Part shown: in pieces, positions 7,282-12,387 of the stretch
How the letters are laid out: every line of letters starts with the position of its first letter
Position numbering within the stretch: position 1 is the first letter of the stretch
Source of the DNA: an uncultured Caryophanales bacterium
GTDB lineage: Bacteria > Bacillota_I > Bacilli_A > Izemoplasmatales > Hujiaoplasmataceae
Reading direction: 5' to 3'
NCBI GenBank assembly: GCA_937958685.1
Contig: CALGNF010000055.1
Coordinates: 1 to 12,387, forward strand
Length of the DNA stretch: 12,387 nt
Position numbers and translations under genes: made by a program
Notes under the pieces: generated by a model
What the model was told of the DNA's origin: nothing
Database searches by the model: none
What the model saw: only the letters and a program-made list of their open reading frames with translations

Positions 7282-7293
7282 GGGTGATGGACA

Positions 7294-8346
7294 ATGAAAA
7301 AGTTAGGCAGTTTGGTTATCCTTGTCTTCATCACGCTGGTGTTTATCGCCTGTGAATTTCCCTTCACCCAAACCGGACCCGTCTCCACGATGACAACAAC
7401 GGCGACTACCACCACCGAAGCCCCTGCGACCACCGAACACATCTCCTCGCACACGATCAATCAAACGACCACCATCCCCACGATGCCCGACACCGCAACA
7501 ACGACGGCAGCAGGCGGTATCACGATCGTCTTCTCCGACTATCAGGATCTTTTGGACCAGCTTTATGCCATGGTCTATCAGGATATCTACGACCAATTGT
7601 ACGCTGAGTTTGGCTTTGACGAACTCATCGACGAAGCCCTCTACGAAGAGATCTACAGCCAGGTCGAAACCCTATTCGCTGATTTGCTTGACAGCGGCCA
7701 ACTGCTGCTCTATGTCGACGATGTGCAGCAGATGCTTTACGAAGTGGCCGATCTATCGCAAACATCCGTCGTCGGCGTGACATCCTACCTTGGCAGCACC
7801 GCCCAGTCGCTGGGCTCGGGCGTCATCTACAAGTACGACGCTGAACAAGACTTATATTATGTGATCACCAATGAGCACGTGATCGACGATGGCGACAACT
7901 TCCGGATCGTTTTCGTCGACGGCTCGTACGTCGTCGGCACGCTTGTTGGCGACGACGCCACCGTCGACATCGCCGTGCTCACCTTCAGTGGGGCCACCCT
8001 CGACCGGGAGGTCACCGTCAGCGTCTTGGGCAACTCCGCTTCCCTGCCGATCGGATCCTTCGTGATCGCCGCCGGCAATCCCAAAGGCTATGATTTCTAT
8101 GGTTCGGTCACCATCGGCATCCTCTCGGGCAAGGATCGCAACCTGTCGACACCCGGAGTCACCTATCTCCAGCACGACGCCTCGATCAACTCCGGCAACA
8201 GCGGCGGCCCGCTCTACAACCTTCAGGGCGAGGTGATCGGCATCAACGTCGCCAAATACGCGACCTCCGACATCGAGGGCATGGGCTTTGCGATCCCCAT
8301 CGACCGCGTGAAGACGGTCGTGGCAGCGATCGAAGCCGGCAATTGA
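7294..8346 (+). CDS. Secreted/lipoprotein trypsin-like serine protease without PDZ domain
   Basis: This is a paralogue of the preceding protease, 350 aa, probably produced from the same transcript (12-base gap, AGGGGT at 7280-7285 about 8 bases before ATG). Order: signal peptide ending FIA-C20, a relaxed lipobox; Thr-rich tether (about 32-73); a Tyr/acidic helical segment with Y91, Y95, Y99 and Y103 four residues apart (about 81-150); and the chymotrypsin-fold domain with H195 (NEHVI), D225 (VDIAVL) and S303 (GNSGG). Blocks shared with the neighbour include GYDFYGSVTIGILSGK, QHDASINSGNSGG and IEGMGFAIP. The chain stops just after the catalytic domain (AIEAGN), so there is no PDZ domain, and the calcium-loop-like insertion is absent. 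All three catalytic residues are intact, so it looks functional and not a decayed copy. It ends at a strong terminator at 8350-8380. Confidence 0.87.
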   Translation: MKKLGSLVILVFITLVFIACEFPFTQTGPVSTMTTTATTTTEAPATTEHISSHTINQTTTIPTMPDTATTTAAGGITIVFSDYQDLLDQLYAMVYQDIYDQLYAEFGFDELIDEALYEEIYSQVETLFADLLDSGQLLLYVDDVQQMLYEVADLSQTSVVGVTSYLGSTAQSLGSGVIYKYDAEQDLYYVITNEHVIDDGDNFRIVFVDGSYVVGTLVGDDATVDIAVLTFSGATLDREVTVSVLGNSASLPIGSFVIAAGNPKGYDFYGSVTIGILSGKDRNLSTPGVTYLQHDASINSGNSGGPLYNLQGEVIGINVAKYATSDIEGMGFAIPIDRVKTVVAAIEAGN

Positions 8347-8349
8347 CAA

Positions 8350-8380
8350 AAAAAGACCTTCGGTTTTCGAAGGTCTTTTT
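8350..8380. terminator. Bidirectional intrinsic terminator between the protease operon and rpmB
   Basis: A 13-bp perfect stem (8350-8362 with 8368-8380; core GACCTTCG/CGAAGGTC) closes a GTTTT loop. T8376-T8380 serve the plus strand. The A run 8348-8354 gives seven U on the minus strand, so it can end both the protease transcript and the convergent rpmB transcript. It starts 4 bases after the protease stop. Confidence 0.9.
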
Positions 8381-8396
8381 AGATCTGGCAATCAGT

Positions 8397-8588
8397 TTAT
8401 GCTCTGGTCACTTTGCCGCTTTTCAGGGCTCTTGCGGAAACGTAGACGCGTTTTACCTGCCCGTTTTCATCGACAATCCTGACTTTTTGCAGATTGGCTT
8501 TCCAAAGTTTTCTCGTCGCATGCATGGAATGTGAACGTTTGTTGCCGGACATAAATTTCTTACCTGATACTGCGCATACTCTTGGCAT
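8397..8588 (-). CDS. rpmB: 50S ribosomal protein L28
   Basis: L28 is a structural protein of the 50S subunit. The protein is 63 aa and begins [20 protein letters not shown], with the family blocks [23 protein letters not shown] and a C-terminal RA. It has a single Cys (C5), like the non-zinc B. subtilis form. The start is CAT 8586-8588 on the minus strand. GGAG (8596-8599, minus) lies 7 bases upstream. A longer open frame to 8621 adds residues not found in L28. It is transcribed opposite to its neighbours, as in Bacillus, and converges on the bidirectional terminator. Confidence 0.96.
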   Translation of the reverse strand: MPRVCAVSGKKFMSGNKRSHSMHATRKLWKANLQKVRIVDENGQVKRVYVSARALKSGKVTRA

Positions 8589-8626
8589 GATATCACTCCG
8601 TTCCTGTATCGATTTCAGCACTTAAT

Positions 8627-8654
8627 ATTCTAACATAATCACCTGAAAAAGCAA
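8627..8654 (-). promoter_or_regulatory. Extended -10 promoter for rpmB
   Basis: On the minus strand TGTTAGAAT (8635 down to 8627) forms an extended -10 with hexamer TAGAAT. A weak -35, TTGCTT (8654 down to 8649), lies 16 bases away. Initiation near 8620 leaves a leader of about 30 bases with the RBS at 8596-8599. Confidence 0.55.
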
Positions 8655-8712
8655 GCAAAATTTTCTTTTTTCGCACCGCTCATCACAGCGTCGCCCATGT
8701 CTTTCATATATC

Positions 8713-8741
8713 TTGCATTTTTCAAAACGATATGATAAAAT
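8713..8741 (+). promoter_or_regulatory. Extended -10 promoter upstream of yloV (fakA)
   Basis: TTGCAT (8713-8718), a 17-base spacer and TAAAAT (8736-8741), with TGn at 8733-8735 completing an extended -10. The leader would be about 90 bases and T-rich. A second, perfect TATAAT at 8807-8812 nearer the gene could be a second start, but no -35 box is well placed for it. The 249-base gap 8589-8837 otherwise shows only the rpmB promoter and no gene. Confidence 0.5.
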
Positions 8742-8837
8742 GTTATTGCTTTTTTGGGTTTTGTCATTTTTTTTACCTCGACACCGATAATACCTTTATA
8801 TTCCGATATAATTTCACACCTGTTCAAGGAGGAACAT

Positions 8838-10517
8838 ATGCAAAATGCCATTATGGATGGCCAATTGCTCAAGAAGCTGATCGAAAACGGAAACATCAGC
8901 CTGCGCAATGACATGGACCGTATCAACCAGCTCAACGTCTTTCCCGTTCCCGATGGGGACACGGGTTCCAATATGAGCGCCACGATGACCGCCGGAGCCA
9001 AAGCGCTTTCGGCCATCGAGGACACTTCGATCGAAAAAGTCGCCAAAGCGCTCGCCCGCGGGATGCTGATGGGAGCCCGGGGCAATTCCGGGGTCATCCT
9101 CTCGCAGCTGTTCAGCGGCATGGCCAACGGCCTCAAGGGTTACGAGAGCGTCACCCCCAGCGAATTCTCAAAAGCCCTCAGGCAAGGCGTGGAGCAGGCG
9201 TACGCCGCGGTTATCAACCCCGTCGAGGGCACGATGCTCACGGTCGCCCGCGAAGGTGCCGACCGGGCGCTGTCGATATGTGAGGATGTCGAGACTTTCG
9301 AGGACCTTTTTGAAGCCTACCTGCAGGAGTTGAATGAATCATTGGAGCGCACCCCCGACTTGTTGCCAATCCTCAAGGAGGTCGGCGTCATCGATTCGGG
9401 CGGCGCCGGCTATATCGACGTCGTCGTGGGCATGTACGATGCGCTGAAAGGCAAATTCTACAAGCAGGCGGACGAAAAGGCGATGACTCTCCAAACCCCC
9501 GCCATCAATCTCAGCGAAATCCACCAAGGGCGCGATTTCGGCTATTGCACGGAATTCATCATGCAGATCCAGAAGATGGACGAATTCAGCCAACAAGATT
9601 TCATCGATATGATCAACCCACTCGGCGATTCGCTCGTCGTCGTCCAAGATGAGAACATCCTCAAGGTCCACATCCATACGAAGACTCCGGGAGACGCTCT
9701 CAACCTGGCGCAGCATTTCGGCTTCTTCGTCAATCTCAAGATCGAGAACATGGCGCTCCAGCATACCGAAGTCACGCTTCACGACCCCCACGACCACGTC
9801 CATGACGGCGATTCCGTCTGCGGCCACGACCATAGCCAGTCGATCGCGCCCAAAATCAAAAAACGGTACGCGCTGATCGCCGTCGTCAACGGCGAAGGCT
9901 TGAAGGACACGTTCATCGAAATGGGCGTCGACTATATTATCGAGGGCGGCCAGACGATGAACCCCGCGATCGAGGATTTCGTAAGCGCCGTCGAGAAGAT
10001 CAATTCCGACCATATCATCATCATCCCCAACAACAAGAACGTCCTGCTGTCCGCGCAGACGGCGGCGAAGATGATTGAAGACAAGGACGTCCGCGTCCTG
10101 GGGGCGAAAACCATCGCCCAAGGATACGCGTCCCTGACCATGTTCGATTCGACGCAGGATGTCAACAGGAACATCCAGGACATGGAAGGCCACATCCGCA
10201 AAGTCAAGACCGGCGAGGTCACCTACGCGATCCGCGACAGTCTGAACAACGGCGTCCACATCACGAAGGGCGACTATATGGGCATCTTCGACGACAAGAT
10301 CGTCGCAAGCCACAAGGGTCGGTACGAAACCGTCAGCGACCTGGTCGCCAAGATGATCGACGCGAAGGCGGAAATCATCACGATCATGGTGGGTAACGAC
10401 GTCGAAGACGCCGAGATCCAGCAACTGGCCGATCATGTCGAAGCCGAGTATGCCGTGGAGATCGAAGTCATCCAGGGCGGTCAGGACATCTATTCCTATA
10501 TCATCGCGGTTGAATGA
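8838..10517 (+). CDS. fakA: YloV/FakA-type fatty-acid kinase subunit (DAK2 domain) with His-rich linker
   Basis: FakA binds ATP and phosphorylates fatty acids held by a separate FakB (DegV) protein, feeding exogenous fatty acids into phospholipid synthesis. The protein is 559 aa (B. subtilis YloV about 553). The N-terminal DhaL/DAK2 domain (1-200) has NVFPVPDGDTGSNM with Mg/ATP residues D39 and D41, and GARGNSG (79-85). The middle domain carries a likely zinc site, C237 (GYCTEF) with H278 and H280 (VHIHT), as described for staphylococcal FakA. The C-terminal domain (about 333-559) has GGQTMNP, IPNNKN and GYASLTMFD. Between them lies a His-rich stretch: H315, H318, H320, H322, C328, H330 and H332. 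ATG 8838 has AAGGAGG at 8826-8832. yloU (asp23), usually just upstream, is absent. No fakB gene is in the window. Confidence 0.92.
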   Translation: MQNAIMDGQLLKKLIENGNISLRNDMDRINQLNVFPVPDGDTGSNMSATMTAGAKALSAIEDTSIEKVAKALARGMLMGARGNSGVILSQLFSGMANGLKGYESVTPSEFSKALRQGVEQAYAAVINPVEGTMLTVAREGADRALSICEDVETFEDLFEAYLQELNESLERTPDLLPILKEVGVIDSGGAGYIDVVVGMYDALKGKFYKQADEKAMTLQTPAINLSEIHQGRDFGYCTEFIMQIQKMDEFSQQDFIDMINPLGDSLVVVQDENILKVHIHTKTPGDALNLAQHFGFFVNLKIENMALQHTEVTLHDPHDHVHDGDSVCGHDHSQSIAPKIKKRYALIAVVNGEGLKDTFIEMGVDYIIEGGQTMNPAIEDFVSAVEKINSDHIIIIPNNKNVLLSAQTAAKMIEDKDVRVLGAKTIAQGYASLTMFDSTQDVNRNIQDMEGHIRKVKTGEVTYAIRDSLNNGVHITKGDYMGIFDDKIVASHKGRYETVSDLVAKMIDAKAEIITIMVGNDVEDAEIQQLADHVEAEYAVEIEVIQGGQDIYSYIIAVE

Positions 10518-10518
10518 G

Positions 10519-10544
10519 AGGGTATTGATAATACCCTTTTTTTT
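10519..10544 (+). terminator. Intrinsic terminator after yloV
   Basis: AGGGTATT (10519-10526) pairs with AATACCCT (10530-10537) around a three-base loop, followed by T up to 10544. It begins one base after the yloV stop. It overlaps the recG promoter. Confidence 0.85.
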
Positions 10545-10553
10545 CTATATAAT
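10525..10553 (+). promoter_or_regulatory. recG promoter whose -35 box lies in the terminator hairpin
   Basis: TTGATA (10525-10530), a 17-base spacer and a perfect TATAAT (10548-10553). Transcription would start near 10560, 18 bases before the recG start. The -35 box covers the top of the yloV terminator stem and its loop. Confidence 0.75.
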
Positions 10554-10577
10554 AGGGGAAAGAAGGGAGGTGGCTCG

Positions 10578-12387
10578 ATGCAACTTTCAGACGTCAAGGG
10601 TATCGGCAAAGCCCTGCTCGCCAAGTTGGCGAAGGCCGGCATCAATTCCGTCGCCGAGCTTGTCGAGACGCTTCCCGCATCCTACCAGGAAAAACGGATC
10701 AGCCCCTTTTCCGCGGCCGCGATCGGCAGGGAAATCACGCTCAAGGGAACCTTGAAAGCCGATGCGACCGTTTTTTTTATTCGCCGTCAGCTGACGAAAC
10801 TCACGTTTTATCTGCTGGTGGACAAAGTGGTTTTCTCAGTGGTGATCTTCAACCGGGAGTATCTTAGGAACAGCCTTGTCAAGGACCAGGAGGTCGTGGT
10901 GACCGGCAAGTTCACGGCGAATCTTTCCACCTTCACCGCAAGCGAAATCACCCTGGCCAAGAATTTCCAAGAAGGGATTCTCCCCGTCTACCCCGTCGAG
11001 TTTCTCTCTTCCAGGCAATTTCACAAACTTGTGCTCGCAGCGCTGCCCGGGTATCTGACGACGGTTGCGGAAGATCTCCCGGAAGCGATCATCGCCCGCA
11101 ATGGCCTGCTCACCAAACAAAGACTCATGCAGATCGCCCATCGACCACGACACCAGGAAGATATCGACCAGGCGGCCAGAAGCATCAAATACCGCGAATT
11201 CATTGAGTTCGCTCTCAAAGTCGAAGGCTACCGGAAACTTAACCAACGAGTCGTCAAGGAACCCTTGCATTACGATATCGACTTGGTTCGCAGATTCATC
11301 GCCACCCTGCCGTTTGCGCTGACCGAGGACCAGAAGCAGGCCGCCAACGCCATCTTTCGCGATCTCAAGGCCGCAAGGCCGATGAACCGCCTCCTGCAGG
11401 GCGAAGTCGGCTCGGGCAAGACGATCGTGGCGATTCTGGCGATGCTCGCGACTGTTTCCGGAAGCCGTCAGGTGGCGGTGATGGCCCCGACGGAAATCCT
11501 TGCCTATCAGAACCATCAAGTCATCAGCGATCACCTTGAACGCTACGGCATCCGCTGCGCGCTCTTGACCGGGAGCACGCCGGCAGCCGCCCGGGAGATG
11601 CTTTTGCAGGCCTTGGCAAAGGGAAAGATCGATATCATCGTCGGCACCCACGCCCTGATCGAAGAAAAACTTGATATTCGCAAACTGGGACTTGTCGTCA
11701 TCGATGAACAGCACCGCTTTGGCGTCCGGCAACGCCAGATCCTCCGGCAAAAAGGACAGACTCCCGACGTGCTATTGCTCTCCGCCACGCCGATCCCACG
11801 AACTTTGGCGCTGACTTTGTTTCGCGATTTGGATGTCTCCACGGTGAGGATCCTGCCCGCAAACCGCCAGCCGATCATCACCGAAGTCGTCGATTTCACG
11901 GAACTGCCGCGGATTTATGAGGCGACATTGACAGAACTCGAACAGGGAAGACAAGCCTATTTCATCGTGCCGCTGATTGCGGAGACCACGGCTTCATCCC
12001 TGATGTCGATCGCGGAATTCTCCCGGGAGATCGGCGCATCGGCATTGGCGGAATATCCGATCGGGTATCTTCATGGCAAACTGAAGGCCCAGGAGAAACA
12101 GGCGGTTTTACAGTCATTCTATGATAACCAGACGAAGATCCTCGTGGCGACCACCGTCGTCGAGGTCGGCGTCAACGTCCCCAACGCGACGATGATGGTC
12201 GTGTTGAGCGCCAACCGTTTCGGTTTGTCGCAGCTGCACCAGCTGCGGGGCCGTGTCGGCCGCGGCGCCGCCCAGGCCAAGTGTTTCTTTGTCGCCGAGC
12301 CCGAACTCGAGGCCAAGGAGCGTCTGGCGATCCTGGCGACCACCAACGACGGCTTTGCAATCAGTCTTGAGGATCTGCGCCAGCGGG
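10578..12387 (+). CDS. recG: ATP-dependent DNA helicase RecG, 3'-truncated by the window
   Basis: RecG is a superfamily 2 helicase that reverses stalled forks and branch-migrates Holliday junctions and R-loops. The frame is open from ATG 10578 to the window end, 603 codons, against 680-695 for full-length RecG, so roughly the last 80 residues are missing. The N-terminal wedge/OB region (about 1-240) starts with a helix-hairpin-helix-like VKGIGKALLAKLAKAGI. Helicase motifs follow: RLLQGEVGSGKT Walker A (K281), DEQH box (D376-H379) continuing RFGVRQR, SATPIPRTLALT (S402 onward), VATTVVEVGVNVP, and motif VI QLRGRVGRG (555-563). GGGAGGTG (10565-10572) lies 5-6 bases upstream of ATG. The sdaAB-sdaAA genes found between yloV and recG in Bacillus are absent. 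Confidence 0.95.
   Translation, partial: MQLSDVKGIGKALLAKLAKAGINSVAELVETLPASYQEKRISPFSAAAIGREITLKGTLKADATVFFIRRQLTKLTFYLLVDKVVFSVVIFNREYLRNSLVKDQEVVVTGKFTANLSTFTASEITLAKNFQEGILPVYPVEFLSSRQFHKLVLAALPGYLTTVAEDLPEAIIARNGLLTKQRLMQIAHRPRHQEDIDQAARSIKYREFIEFALKVEGYRKLNQRVVKEPLHYDIDLVRRFIATLPFALTEDQKQAANAIFRDLKAARPMNRLLQGEVGSGKTIVAILAMLATVSGSRQVAVMAPTEILAYQNHQVISDHLERYGIRCALLTGSTPAAAREMLLQALAKGKIDIIVGTHALIEEKLDIRKLGLVVIDEQHRFGVRQRQILRQKGQTPDVLLLSATPIPRTLALTLFRDLDVSTVRILPANRQPIITEVVDFTELPRIYEATLTELEQGRQAYFIVPLIAETTASSLMSIAEFSREIGASALAEYPIGYLHGKLKAQEKQAVLQSFYDNQTKILVATTVVEVGVNVPNATMMVVLSANRFGLSQLHQLRGRVGRGAAQAKCFFVAEPELEAKERLAILATTNDGFAISLEDLRQR

Noticed and set aside
8754..8837. Extended N-terminus for yloV (28 extra codons)
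   Set aside because: It lies in the promoter/leader region, and the strong RBS at 8826-8832 with ATG 8838 gives the family N-terminus.
9339..10436. A 365-codon minus-strand open frame within yloV
   Set aside because: Shadow of a conserved coding gene; composition is dominated by mirrored codons and no family motif is seen.
10836..11750. A 304-codon minus-strand open frame within recG
   Set aside because: Antisense to the wedge and helicase domains of recG, which keep all motifs; no independent support.
1..12387. Mycoplasma-type code with TGA as Trp
   Set aside because: Conserved proteins end at TGA at family-typical lengths (rlmN, rubrerythrin, rsgA, yloV), and Trp positions use TGG.
1..12387. 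tRNA, rRNA, CRISPR, insertion sequence or prophage elements
   Set aside because: No cloverleaf, regularly spaced repeat, transposase or phage-like gene was seen on reading both strands.

Overview
The window looks like one end of a contig from an uncultured, low-oxygen Bacillota (Firmicutes) lineage, possibly on the Mollicutes-like side (Acholeplasmatales or Izemoplasmatales relatives). The support is as follows. The gene block rsgA-rpe-thiN / rpmB(-) / yloV(fakA) / recG is the classic Firmicutes order. Ribosome binding sites are AGGAGG-type and promoters are sigma-A-like, often with an extended -10. A rubrerythrin is present. There are Thr-rich, lipobox-bearing trypsin-like proteases. The genes use TGA as a stop and encode Trp by TGG, so the standard code applies. 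GC is mid-50s percent by eye, not computed. The taxonomic guess is an inference.

Bases 1-50 are not genomic. They match the Illumina P7-side adapter, with an 8-base index and one mismatch, and they create a false N-terminus for the first gene. Real sequence starts at 51.

Layout, left to right. (1) 51-1899: a 5'-truncated ABC-2 type permease, translationally coupled by an ATGA overlap to rlmN. (2) 1916-3728: an extended -10 promoter, pfkA, rubrerythrin and an intrinsic terminator. (3) 3741-5910: a promoter, then the tightly packed operon rsgA-rpe-thiN (ATGA overlap, then an 8-base overlap). (4) 5911-8380: a 27-base inverted repeat that contains a -10 element, followed by two tandem paralogous secreted or lipoprotein trypsin-like serine proteases and a bidirectional terminator. 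(5) 8397-8588: rpmB on the minus strand. (6) 8589-8837: a divergent intergenic region with promoters in both directions. (7) 8838-10517: yloV/fakA with an unusual His-rich linker. (8) 10519-10553: a terminator whose loop carries the -35 box of the next promoter. (9) 10578-end: recG, cut off by the window end.

Most genes are housekeeping: ribosome maturation (RlmN, RsgA, L28), central carbon flow (PFK, RPE), TPP synthesis (ThiN), fatty-acid kinase (FakA), oxidative-stress defence (rubrerythrin) and DNA repair (RecG). The accessory part is the protease pair set into the conserved backbone between thiN and rpmB. Both proteases share an unrecognised Tyr/acidic helical segment between a Thr-rich tether and the catalytic domain. 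One has a PDZ domain and a calcium-loop-like insertion and the other has neither. This pair and its palindromic upstream element are the best candidates for something undescribed. I found no tRNA, rRNA, CRISPR array, insertion sequence or prophage gene.
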